From assembly GCA_014549065.1 (NCBI GenBank), contig JACDOX010000087.1:1654931-1718930 (forward strand): a stretch of DNA of 64,000 nucleotides. The letters run 5' to 3'. The notes under the pieces are model-generated. The model saw nothing but the letters and a program-made list of their open reading frames with translations. It searched no databases and was not told the origin of the DNA. Position 1 is the stretch's first letter. Every line of letters begins with the position of its first letter. Source of the stretch: Cardinalis cardinalis (taxonomy: Eukaryota > Chordata > Aves > Passeriformes > Cardinalidae). Positions 26,501-38,500 of the stretch are shown here, piece after piece. The translations under genes were made by a program, and so were the position numbers.

Positions 26501-29494
26501 GCATACCCTAAATACTGGTAAAATATGGGGTTTGCTGCCCTCAGTGATGTTGTGTCCTGAATTAGCTGCTGAAATCTAGACTGATTTTATTCTCTGCTCT
26601 TTNGCCTTACAGACAATTCTGACAGCCCCATTAATGTTGCCTTGTTTATCTCTTCCTCATAGTTCTCATCTGGACGAATACTTCTTTTTTGTTCTTTTTA
26701 ATTGTGTGTGCAGTTTTCATTACCACCAGAAGGCACTTCAGAAGGATTAACAATAATTTCTGTACTCATTTGATGGACATTCTGCTTTGTTCTCCACTCT
26801 CTTTAGAAACAAGAAAAAATGTACTGATTAATGATCATCAGCTATCCATCAGGTTTCTCACAGGAATTATATTATTGCCTCATTTACAGCAATATTTACA
26901 TCCTTAAACCCAACTGGCTCCAAGAAGATCAGAATAACAGTGGCCCAAAGAAAATTATCTATCTCCTTAAACAATAAATCTTCTCACAAATTTGGGATTT
27001 ATATTTGGCACAGTTCTGTCAGTCCTAGTCAAGAATATCAACATCTAAAAATATGTTTATCAGCAGAATATATGTTTAGCTGTGTAGCCATGCAGTTTAT
27101 TTAAGGTATCAGTAACATTCTAAAGGACTGTAAATCTAAGCCATCAGTAGCTCTACAGGGTATTTTTGTAATAAACACTTGAATATTTTCAGACTTCTAC
27201 CCAGTATGGGGGAAGAAATTTGTCATTCATTCAGCCCTAAATAATGATTTTTAAACATGTAAGCAGCATGTGTTGCTTTGTAGTGGCAGCAATAATATAG
27301 TAGGTATTTCAGCCTTTTATAACATATTTAATTGTGCAAACACAAATCCTAAAGCAAATGAGCACTCACTGCTCATTACTTCCTGCACAAACCTCACCTG
27401 TAGGTGAGTATAGTACACAGGCAGTGAAACAAAGCTACCATATCTGACTAAGCATTTAATAGCAGGAAAAAATAGCAAACCAGAACAGCAATACAGGAAA
27501 TAAAGGATTATTTAACACAGATGCAATTTATTTACTATCATTACATTAAAAAATTGTTTTGTTTACCATTCACAGACCAATTTTACTGGCTGCAGTACAC
27601 TGTTCTTTTTGTGTCTTAATATAGTAAATATCAATGGAAATAAACTTAACATCCTGTTAAGAAAAGCTTAGTGGTATGCAACAACTCACCAAGTATGAAA
27701 ACTTTTTTTTTCATACTAGACATGACATGGAGCCCCAGATGAAATCAGGACCTCATCTGAGTCATGCTGCATCAGAAATCCTGTAAGAACTTCTGAGGAG
27801 TTTCTGATTTAAAGACTCCAAACACACCCCTGCTCTCCCAAGGGAGCAGCACAGCTCCCAGCTGTTCCTGCACGGAGGTGAGGCTGAGATCCAGGCACAC
27901 AAGCACCTCCCAAACCTCCCANTTCCTTCTCCCACACAAACAAATCACACACCACAGCTGCTGGCTGGGGCAATACCCAAATACATATTTGGGAAACTAC
28001 AACATAGGTTGTTTTGATACTGACCAAAGCAATGTTAGCAGGACAAGAAAGAGACCACAGGGGAGAACTAATTAAACCTCTCTACCCAGACACAGATGTT
28101 TTCATTTTCTTGTTGGTTTGGCTGGCTTTGGTTTGGTTTCTTTGTCTATGTGTGATCCATCTACTAAATACAAATGCAAAAGACACATCAAGCTTTACTG
28201 GGTAGTAGTAACACTGGGACAGCAGAAACAAACAAACATTTTACTCCCCAAGAATNTACTATTACTGAGAAAGGTGAAGTGGTACAGCCCCTGAGTTGTT
28301 AAACAACATACTGCCTCACAGGTAATGCTGCCTGTGAGACCCAGAAAACAAAGTTTCCATCTCCTACTCCATCTCCCTTTNTCACTCACCAAGACCGATG
28401 GAAAGCAAATGTATCTGGAGCATTATCACTGTGACACTTGCCCAAGGCAGAGAAGCAAGGAGATTTGTTCAGGATTATCTCACACTCCATTCTGCAGTGC
28501 ATGTGAAGCTTTCAGCACCAGGGAAATTACACTGACTAATTTTGTCTGATCTGAACCTACCAGATAAAATTTCAGGGGTCAGTGAAATTCTGGTCTTAGA
28601 GTGATGGACACACAAACCCATGTTCATATGTTCCCATGCCATATTCATTTGCTAAGGGATACTGTGCAGGGCTCAGACCTGGCAGAGAGCCCAAGCACAG
28701 TAATGCACTGGAATGAAGAGATCACTGTGAAAGCAATAAATCTCAATAATAGTCTGATATTAGCCACAAATAAAAGGTGCTGTTTATCTCAAGCACTTTT
28801 TAAGAGCTTCTGAAANATGTTTTCAATTGTTAAAGAAAGACATTTTTTAGTCTAAACATTTCCATTGCAGATTCCCAAGATGGTACCGAGACACAAACCA
28901 GAAGCTGGTATTGCTCCTGTTTTTCTCCCAGGTTCATTCACTTTTCACATCCTACCTCATAAAAGTCAGCCTTAACCAAGCAGAAGACATTTAACCTTGG
29001 CACAAGTTATAAAAACAGCCAGCAGCTTGATCTTGGTAGAAACATTTGTTTCCCACAGACTAGCCAAAGGAGGAAAAAAGCAATCCACCACCAGTGGACA
29101 CATTCTGATGCTTGGAGAGAATAGCTGCTGTGCAGAATCAGCTATTTTGGCCATTAATTGGCCANGGACCATGTGGTGGTTCAGCAGGCAAATTGTTAAG
29201 TGTTGTAAACAAAACCACCCTCTTCCTATCTTTGCTATGATTTTCTGATAACCCATTTGGGCTGNTGTGCCCTCTCTCTTGAGGAAAAGCAGTACAGCTC
29301 TTTCTTTCCCTGGCACTTAAAAAAGACTCTTTGCCAGGCCAGGAACATCACATAGAGGGGTTCCTTNTAATAAGCAGCTAGGGTATACAAATACAGGAGT
29401 GGAAAAAGCCTAGTCTGCTTCAGAAAGCTACTCTGCTAATTTTGTACATCTGCTGATGTTTCTTTGCTGTTCTTCACAACTCCACCACATCAGA
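23560..29494. other. non-coding stretch, nothing firm
   Basis: A minus-strand frame at 23737-23994 includes a hydrophobic stretch (LPLLLFILSF) after a good acceptor, but it ends in a stop with no usable donor. The longest open frame in the window, 163 codons on the plus strand at 24786-25277, has no coding character I can recognise. A short hairpin (AGGATTGG with CCAATCCT) sits at about 25564-25588. Confidence 0.5.
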
Positions 29495-29920
29495 TGCCTT
29501 GAGAGGCTGAACCTGGAACAGAGACTAGACAGAGCTAAAGGAATGAAGCAGGTACTTATAGGAAGGCCTTAAAGGATACACCTTGAGCAGTACAAGAGCC
29601 TGGCCAGGGCTACACCCAAGATAGATCCAAAACGGTCACAAAATGCACAGCCAGTCACGAAGTCTCACACAAGTTTTGGTCCATTTGCATATTGGAGTTA
29701 ATTGTCCAATTACAGCTTCAGGTTATAAAGTCCCATCCTCCTCATTTGCTCTTCTTCAGTTCCCCATTGTTTACACCTTTTGGCCTGAAGCTTGTAACGG
29801 TTGTCCTTGGTCTTAAGCTAGAAAAGGATTGTGTTATCTACTAACACTTAATNTNAAGTTCAGAGCTACACCCCTAGGCAGCACAGAATCTGAAAAATAT
29901 GAAAGCTGAAACTTAAGGCA
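29495..29920 (+). mobile_element. solo ERV LTR
   Basis: The 426-bp segment begins TGCCTTGAG and ends CTTAAGGCA, which are inverted copies of each other with one mismatch, as expected of retroviral LTR termini. A CCAAT motif at 29706-29710 and TATAAA at 29724-29729 give a promoter-like order on the plus strand. The text resembles songbird ERV LTRs as I remember them. No internal retroviral sequence flanks it, so it is a solo LTR. The flanking 5-mers (tcaga and tcatt) share only three bases, so the target-site duplication has decayed or the ends are slightly off. Confidence 0.68.
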
Positions 29921-30233
29921 TCATTTCTTCCCCTTTAGAGGCATGACAAGGCTTTTACCATGTTGAGTCTCTATTCTAAATATCTACTAATAATAGCTAT
30001 TTAATTACACAAAATTATTGTTTAACAGCTTACAGCAAACCCTCCAAACCAGAANGGCAACAGAGCATGAGCCAGTATGGGAGGAGGACTTGCACACCTG
30101 CTTTACTGTACCTGTAACACTCAGTCAATACCAGAACTCAACCCATGAGTCACACAAGAGCCGACTACTCTCAAGCGCATCTGATCCTCCTCATCAGCTT
30201 CCATTGAAGAGGCCACAGCCTTCACACAGATCT
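29921..30233. other. spacer between LTR and CR1
   Basis: About 310 bp separate the solo LTR from the CR1 tail. I see no gene or repeat in it. Confidence 0.5.
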
Positions 30234-30580
30234 AGAATCACAGAATGACACAGGCTGGAAGGGCCTCCTGAGGTCTCTTGACTATGTACCTATCCCAAGC
30301 AGTTGACCCAGACCTCATCCATCTGAGCTTCAAAATACCTCCAGGACTAAAGAGTGTACAACCCCTCAGTGTCTCTGTTTCAGTGTTTGACCACCCTCAT
30401 GATACAAAAGGGTTTTGTTAGACCTANCTGGAATATGCCCTGTTTCAAGTTGCATCCTTTCCCCTGGCTCCTTCATCACGAGCTTCAAGAAAAGCTTGGC
30501 AGCACCCGTTCCACACACTCCCTACCCACAAGGTAGCTAAAGGCAGCACTGAAACTCCCAAATAACCTCCCCTCTNGGCA
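30234..30580 (-). mobile_element. CR1 LINE, 3' end fragment
   Basis: On the plus strand the segment starts agaatcacagaatg, then caggctggaagggcctcctg. This is the reverse complement of the typical avian CR1 3' end with its short ATTCTRTGATTCT-like repeat. The body continues with diagnostic CR1 blocks (tttgaccaccctcatg near 30388, ccctgtttcaagttgcatcc near 30439, caaggtagct near 30530). It is a 5'-truncated copy with substitutions and indels and no coding capacity, and it is one of the main reasons for assigning the window to a bird. Confidence 0.85.
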
Positions 30581-30621
30581 GGTGGAAGAAAAACATTTCC
30601 AGATGGAAGAAAAACATTTCN
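30581..30621. repeat. two-copy 21-bp tandem repeat
   Basis: The motif tggaagaaaaacatttc occurs twice with a period of 21 bp, directly abutting the CR1 5' breakpoint. It may be a duplication at the insertion boundary or simple slippage. Confidence 0.75.
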
Positions 30622-31794
30622 CTCTGTGTCTCTCCTCAAACCTCACTGTCCCTTTAATCACTCATTGGATTCATTCCAGTGCATATCAATGTTGGTTTTA
30701 CACTGGAGAACCTCAAACTGGCCATAACATGCCCNAGTCATGCTTAGCTGTGATTCCAGAGCTCACCTGTCTGAAGGGTGGATTGTAGCNTGGTTTCAGC
30801 TAAAAACAATTCACCTGTGTGCAACTGAGACAGGAAAGCAGTATAATTTTGCAGAGTGGCACTCCCAAAGACAGATATAAGCTGCTTACCAGAAATTCTG
30901 ATTTACTTTGTCAAACCTTTGCTCTTAACTTGCCTTGCTGTGAGACCTCTGTTCCCATTGTGAAACATTTTGGAGATTCAATGCTTTACTTCTCTTTTGA
31001 AAGCAAGAAACACCCTGATGCAAATTGTTAAGTGTATTACATCTGAATAAAAGTATTTTATGGACACAACTCCAGCGCAATATCTTACTAGGAAATAGCA
31101 CAGTAGCTCCCAATGACACATTATACCACTGTTATGGAATTTCCCAGAAATGCAGTTCAGGTCTACCCACACTGCTTGCTGTGACAGACTATATTTCTCA
31201 CACTAAAAGGAGTAAGCATTTGAACTCTCAGTGATGGGACTCCCTACCAAAAACAAAACACAGTAAAACTTCACTAAGTGATTCAGAAAACTGAGCCTGA
31301 GTGAAAGGCAAAACCCTTACTAGCTTCTGAAAACAAACTTGAGTCNCTGTGCAGCAAGAGCATCTCAGGGGCTGGAGAGGTTGGTCTAGTGTCTTGCAAT
31401 CCATTTAGCTATGTAACAGTCTGGAAATGGAACACATTTTAGCTGTTTATGATCCCTCACTTGAAGTGACTGCAACCCTCTAAAAATAAAGTATGTAACT
31501 AAGCAGTCAGAATATCTTTAAACAAATCACCATCATCTTTTGGTCAGACAGTGAAACCTAAGAATTCCATCTGACTCTGTCAGCCTTTTCAGGACAAGCA
31601 CTCAAACCTGCACACACAAACCATGCAGTTGCTGCCAGCAAGAATTTCATCCCTGAACAGGGGCAAGTCAAGGCTAAACCTGCAGAGAAAGCCTAGTAAG
31701 AAGAGAGGGTACAAACTACATGAAAAATTCCTAACCTGCCAGCAAGAAATTAAATGTCCCATCCAGTTATGACTTGCCACTGGTCTACTGTCAG
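30622..31794. other. non-coding stretch, nothing recognised
   Basis: A good minus-strand donor (CAG|GTGAGC, reading ctcacctg near 30762-30769) is present but has no convincing exon behind it. No repeats are recognised. Confidence 0.5.
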
Positions 31795-32065
31795 GACAAC
31801 AGTGAAGGCACAACTGACACCTAAGAAGGCCTCAAGCATCTGCAGCTCTTTATTGTCCTNCAGCCCAACCTTTTATCCCCTCCTGTTGATGCACGGCACC
31901 TGTGTGCCCTCTGTTCCCTTCGGTGGTTGGTCAGTGCCCCTGGGCACTCCATGGCTCATTGCTCTCAATGCTGCTCACCTGCTGCTCACAGCTGTAGCCC
32001 ATTAGGGATGAGCCCCACTCCCAATCACCACAAACTCTGTGCCTAAAAGTGCAGAGAATGCCCTT
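31795..32065 (-). mobile_element. partial ERV LTR (copy A)
   Basis: On the minus strand the segment carries a TATA-like GGGGATAAAA (plus 31871-31880), an AATAAA (plus 31849-31854) and then a U5-like stretch. It aligns by eye at roughly 85% with 42676-42925, sharing for example ttttatcccctcctgttgat and cctgggcactccatggctc. TATA and AATAAA are only about 20 bp apart, which implies a very short R region. No gag or pol is seen next to this copy, so it is a solo or truncated LTR. It lacks about 10 bp present in copy B (near 42865-42880). Confidence 0.65.
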
Positions 32066-35000
32066 GCTTGTCACATGGCCCATGTAATCCTAGCAAAGCC
32101 CTGAAAGTATTCTGTCTATAAAACAGAGGAACACATTTTCCTCCAGTTACAAGTTGGAACAAATAATTTTTTTTTCAATCACCCATTCATCCCCACCAGT
32201 TTTCCCAAGTCTTTTGATCTCTGTTCCCGAGATGTCACAAAACTGAAAAGGGACCAAACATCAGCTAGGTGTCCACTTGCAGGTGCTGCTGGTGCCTCTG
32301 AGCACAAGCACTTCAAAGGCTCAAATGCAAAACACTTGCTCTAAACAGAGAGCTGGTTTTAAACTGCAAGGAAGATTTTTAAAAAATAAACACAAAGCTG
32401 GCCTTCCCATACTGCTCACAAAAGAAAATGCATTGGTAGCTCTCCAGTTACCATAAACACACCATCTCCTTCTGGGGCTGCCTCCCCACGAGCTGTAAAC
32501 CCAGCNATCACAGGAATGTGTTGAACCCAGCTAAGTTAGCACAGTTACTCAGTTCAGCCAACCTGGGGAGAGAGCCTCCAGCACAGCTGTCTCAGCCTGG
32601 AATGGGCACCAGCGGCTGAAGCAGTAACCTCTGCCACAAGCACATGCACTCCAAGAAGAGGACAAACAAAAAATTCTCATTTTGGGAGGTACCACAGCAC
32701 TGCCTATCTGAGCTGTCTTTAGCCAGGCCTCACTCACTGTGCTGTTTCAGCCAACCTTTATGCACAGCCTGCATGAAATTCCATGATGGTGCAATCCAGC
32801 TGCTGACAGACAGAAAGGCAGATCCCAAAATCCATTATCCATGCAGCTGGCCTCTTCAGTGGCAGCATCAGCAAAGATGCCACAGTCTGAATGGTCACAC
32901 ATCTCGAACAGAAAGAGATGCTTGCCTTCCAGGAACTGACTCAGTTATTGATGGAAAAATACTAGTGCATGAATTCATTAAAAGCTATTCCTCCATCTTT
33001 GAGGCCTGATGAATAATGCAAACAAGGATTCACAACTGATTTATTATAAAAAAGGCAAAACAAACTCTTAAGATCTGTTCTTTAGAGAGGATTGTTTCAG
33101 CAGCTGCACCCCAAAGTGCCAGGCCGGAGTCTCCAGCTCAGCCTCCGCACAGGGCAGTATCTNAAATGTAGCACTCAAGCTGCATGTTTCCCTTTCCTGT
33201 TTCTCTCTGCTTCCAGAACTATTCATCCAGCTTCCAGAACAGTGAAAAAAACTGTTTTCAAAACAGAAACATGTAAATGAACTCTTCATATTAAATTCAT
33301 ATTTGTTTCCCTTCAGGAAACTCTGTACTCAGTATGCCAGACACTATGGCTAATTTACCAAACAAATTCACTCAAAGAGAGAATTATTGCAAAGCAGACT
33401 GGAATGACTTCCTGAAAATCACTGGGTTTTGTGCAAGGCATTGGTTCCCCTCAAGGCAAAGGAAGAAGGGGGAATGAAGCAGGCAGAGGCACAGGGGAGT
33501 CACAGCTTCCCAGAGCAATNCACTCCTTTTCAAAACACTACAGTGGAACCAGAATGGAACCAGAAATTTTGTTCCCCTTTCCAGAGCACAGGATGAGGAT
33601 CTGTATCCATAAACATGCACCCACGTGGCACTGTCACAGCATGCTGAAGAAGCTAGCCCCCACTAACAGCCATGGCATGCAAGGACACAACTTTAAGCAC
33701 ACCTGTGTCTCTAGAGGGGCAGACAGATGCATGCCAGGACTTANCAACACCACCCAGGAACCTCACTTCCAACAGAGCTACAATCTGGAGACAAACAGAT
33801 TGCTTGCAACTACAGGAAAGGTAAGCATGCTTTATTAAAAAAAAAGAACAAAAAAACCACCAGGCATTTTAAACACCAAAAGAGAATCTCTCCTTTTGAG
33901 ATGGCAGCTCTCACCACAAAGATCCAACCCCAAGATGACAGACTGCTAGGAAATTTTTTCATCTGATATAATCTAAATATAACAATTTGGTTTTGTTATG
34001 ATATGGTTAAAAAAATATACTCAGGAGAATATATCTGAAGCCAACTTTCAACTGGCAAATTTTTCTTTTCTTTTTTTTATTGCCAAGTTATTATTATCCT
34101 GTAATCCCTAGAGATACTAAAAGTCTTTACGATGGAAACACAGTCTTAACTACAGAAGAATAATATTCTGATATTTGAGCACACTTGGGTTTTTTGGTTG
34201 ATACCAGATGCTAAAGTAGTTATAATTCCTGATTTCCTAAAGTTGCATATCCTTATCAAAAGAATACTTGTCNTCAAGAACAAAACAAAAAGCTCCTGTG
34301 TGAGTGATCTTCACCACTACATCCATCTGATCCAGGAGACAAACCATGACTCTTCTGGTTTCAGATACTAAATCAACTTATGTTAAAAAGAACTCCCTTC
34401 ATTTAGAGCAGCAAACCTATTGCTATAGAATGGTTTTTTTCATGGTGATGATAGCAGAGATGAGAATTGGGGACAAAAAAAGAGAAGNAGTAATTGCAAG
34501 CTCATTAGATAACCTGAACATAATGTAAATATACTGCAGACAAATTCATTGAGCATTAGGAANAGTAAACTGAGTGGCAAGTTCACCTCATGCTCTTTCT
34601 CTCAAAATAAAATCTTAACTATGNCTACTAAAGCCTTTTCCCTCATTCCATTTCATGAGCTGAAATAACAACACACTTTTTGAGGACAAACATTGTCCCT
34701 GTACTCAAGACCTTTTATCTTCTCTAGTCTTACACTGCGTAGAGGGAATTACGACATCAACACCAGGGCCAAAGTCCTCTGGGACAACTGGGAGGAGGAC
34801 AGCAGGTTCCTCAGCCAGGTGGCACCTGGGCAGCCTGGATGTCCACCTCACACAGCTCCATACAGTCACCCACCCAGACACTGNGCTGCTCAGAAGGAAA
34901 ACATTTCACTTGGATTACAGGAGGGAACACATTACATGGGCAGCAGCCAGCCCCCATGAGCTGCTCATGATTTATTTGGCCTGGTACAAAAAAAATTCAA

Positions 35001-35513
35001 GATTTGCGTGCATCCCAATTCCCACTACATTTCACTCAGATCCTTTTGAAAACATCAGCCTGATAGGTTTTGGCNCCTACATCCACACCTGCAAGCACAT
35101 GGAAGGCAACAGATCACAGAAGAGCCAAACATTTGTACTCATTTTCTTTTAGGATCTAGATTTTTCAGACTAGCAGGAAAGATCTCATGCTCTAAAGCTN
35201 TCCTACAATCTAAACTATACAAACTGTAGTAGACACCACAGATCCAATGAACTTGGAGACGTACCACCTTATGACATATCACAAAAGAGTAGAAATTTTT
35301 GTTTTGAAAGACAAGTTAACAGTAACAAAAATATTATTTGTAGAAGAAGAACAGAAGAGTTCTCAGGAGAACAAAGAAGAGCATGTTAGAAACTGGGAGC
35401 AAATCACATTATTTATGAGGCACTGTGTCAGCACAGTAGTTTTCCTCCATAGTGAGTGCTGAGGAGTTTTGGGCCCATCTGCCCCTGACAGAGGTTCAAT
35501 GTAAATTTCTTAT

Positions 35514-35577
35514 AGTACATCATATATATATAAATTAATTAATTAATATATATATACATATATCTCAGTACATCATA
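35514..35577. repeat. AT palindrome flanked by 11-bp direct repeats
   Basis: The sequence agtacatcata occurs at 35514-35524 and again at 35567-35577. Between them lies a near-perfect AT palindrome of TA units around taaattaattaattaata. The flanking duplication may be slippage or a small insertion footprint. Confidence 0.8.
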
Positions 35578-38500
35578 GAGAGCCGGCACAGAAATGCACA
35601 AAAGGAGTTTGCTACTCTGGGAAGGCAGCTGAGAGNCCCAGCTGTACCTCTGTTCCAATTAGCCGCTCCATGAACTTTTGTCACAAGAGAAGGCTTNCTG
35701 AAAAAAATAAATACATGCTCTGATTAAGTAAATTGTGAGGAGTTCATTTGCAATTCCACAGTCCCCAAGGGACTCAAGGACCAATCTCTCTGGTGTTTCA
35801 TCTACAGTAATTTAATAACTTACATTGTAAGACCTATGGCCTACAATGAAGACACCAGGACACATCCTGAGTTTATTATTCACTCTAGTGCCACTGATTG
35901 AAAGGCACTACCAGGCCAATTTAGGCAAACAAGACCTAGCAGTCCCACTGCCTGATCCAGTGATTAGTACAAGAGGCTGGTTTTGCTGCTGGGATCAACA
36001 GCTCCACAGCTAACAGCTTCTACCAGCAAGAAGGTTCAGGTCAGGCTTGCAAAAAAGAGAGAAAATCAAGCATTTCTGCAATTCTAAACACTGTGTCCTC
36101 TGCTCCATTTGGGGCTAGATTTTTGAGTTTGTTTTCTTCCAACATCTCCTTNGATTGCCTGGAACTGAGTTGGTCATTACTATTTCAAGTAATGTTGCCC
36201 CAGCTCTGCAGCATCTCAGAGCTCTGAACAGCAAAGCACTCTTTTAATGTAGAGTGCACTCAATAATAAGATTAATAAAAACTTCAGCATCTTTAGAGGG
36301 CCATCTTGTATCANCCTAGCAAGAGGCCCAGAATGGAGAGCAAACAGTGCTATGGAGTCCAGGCAGTTCTAAGCCTCTTCTCCTACAAATCAAAATGAAC
36401 ATCCACTAGAGAGTCTCCACTTCCAGGCCACANTGTGCAGAGCCAAATATTTTAAAAGTCACTGTCCTCTTTTAAAGAGCTCAGAATTACCTGAACACTG
36501 GTAATTTACACATCTGTCATAATTAATTGTCTACGCATAGAATCTCTTGATAAAAAGTATAATCTTTAGCTTTGGTTACATAAATAAAACATTATANTGG
36601 GCTAATCAATATACTGTTATAAAGCAAATGGTTTATGTAGGCTGGTGACAAGCATCCCTCACCACCTAAGGTGTAAACATAAGTGTGACAATTAATTTGT
36701 CTCCAACCACTGCAAGAAATAAAGTTCTATCAAGGATGAAAAAGAGCCACATAATTGCTAAAAACATTTGAGATTTGTCTCTGTGGAAAACGGTAGATGT
36801 TTGTGCTAATTTTCAAGTTTTCCACCTAAATATTATCAAATATAAGGCAAAAAATATTNAGTTTACAGGTGAAAGGATGCACCTTCAAGGCTTTGATGCA
36901 GAATACCTGAGCTCTCTTTTCACAGCAACTGTGAATGTGAGTAATTCAGCTGGAAATTGTGAGAAAGTGATGAATGACTCGTAGAGTTCTCCAACTGGTT
37001 TTCTATGCATCTGCTCCAGTTCATAAACTACAACTTATGTAACCAGGACAAGGCAATTGAGCAATAAAGACAGCACAGGAAATGCCATTTCTGCCATTAA
37101 CCAAAATACTCATGGCATTTACATTCTCAAAGAACCATTGGGAAAGTCTGTTCCTTTTTTTCTTTCTTGAGAACACAAGTGTTTATAAAAATCAGCAACA
37201 CCTCCTTTTTTTCTCCACCCACATGGATTTGGCAGCATATCCCCATATTTTGTTATGTCAGCTTCAAAAAACCTGCATTGCATTGCTTCAAGGCCTCAAG
37301 AAAACCAAAACAATTAAATTACACATTGATTTCAGACCTGCCCTTTTCCCCTCTGTGTGCCCTGTGCTCAAAGAGAGACTTGGTTCCCCCCATAAATCTG
37401 GCCCCAATTCAGCTGCTGATTGGAGCTGGCTTATGGGATTAATGTCCATGATCTGAACTAATATACATTTATATGAACATTTATGAATCAGGAAGTCTGT
37501 ACAGGTACCTGGACAGTGCATGGTGTTATCACCAACATATCTGGGAAGAGTGTGAGGGCTTTAAGAACCTGCACCAAAACAATATTCCTGAGATGAGAAC
37601 CATGAAGGAAGTACCAAAATCACCCAGACATCCTTGGAGAGCACAGGGACCATCAAGTGCTGTTTCCCCTAAAAGGCAGCAGTCCCCTGCCTGCCCAAAG
37701 AGACACACAGGCACCTACCTCAGACAGTAACACAGGAGTCCAGGACCACAGAACACAGGCAAAATGCTCAGTTCAAGCATGCCTTTCCTCTCTAGATCCC
37801 TTGGCATCAACACAGTTCTCCCTGCATATTTAGGAGCCAGTTTCAGAGCAGACTGAAACGCGAGTTTTTTATAACACACATAGAATTTTGAAGTTTGTAC
37901 CCAGAGATCTTCTCCTAAAACAGNTTGTTCTGAGCAAAGGATGAGTTTTGCCCCAGAGGCGTGAGGACAGTCCACAGCTGGGTGTGCTGTTTGAAGAGCA
38001 GGAAAGGGAATAACCACACTTTAGAAGCCAACNCTGCAACAGTCTACAAGCACAGGCTCCTTGTTATCCTTAAAGAATAGGCTGGCATTCATGCCACAAG
38101 ATACCTGGGTTTTGCTAAAGGAGAAGGACTTCAATCACAACTGGGAAAAAACACCCAAAACCTGATTTTGTCTTTGACTGGAAAATACCAAAATGAAACT
38201 TTGATATAGTAACTAAAATTATCTAATGNCCAATAATTAGTAATTCAGGTGCAGATTTCACTTATACCTAGAAAGTAAATCCTGANTGATGGTGTTAGAG
38301 CAGGTGACCTTCCATTGACACATTAAGATTTATAAAGCATGTGGTTTTACTGCAAAATAACTCTCATAAAAAGACTTCCAGAGATTACAGTCCAGGCTTA
38401 ACTGTTGAAGATCAAGTCTGTAGAATACCATATAAAGAAAGAGTGAATAGAATTGTCATTTANCTTTGAAACACTGCAGTTTCAGACCCAGCACAAACTA

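Noticed and set aside
30762..30800. Minus-strand donor CAGACAG|GTGAGC with a short upstream acceptor
   Set aside because: The implied exon is about 36 bp with no coding signal.
37715..38017. Minus-strand frame of 100 codons with a donor CTGAG|GTAGGT
   Set aside because: The acceptor is weak and the protein content unrecognised; not enough to call an exon.
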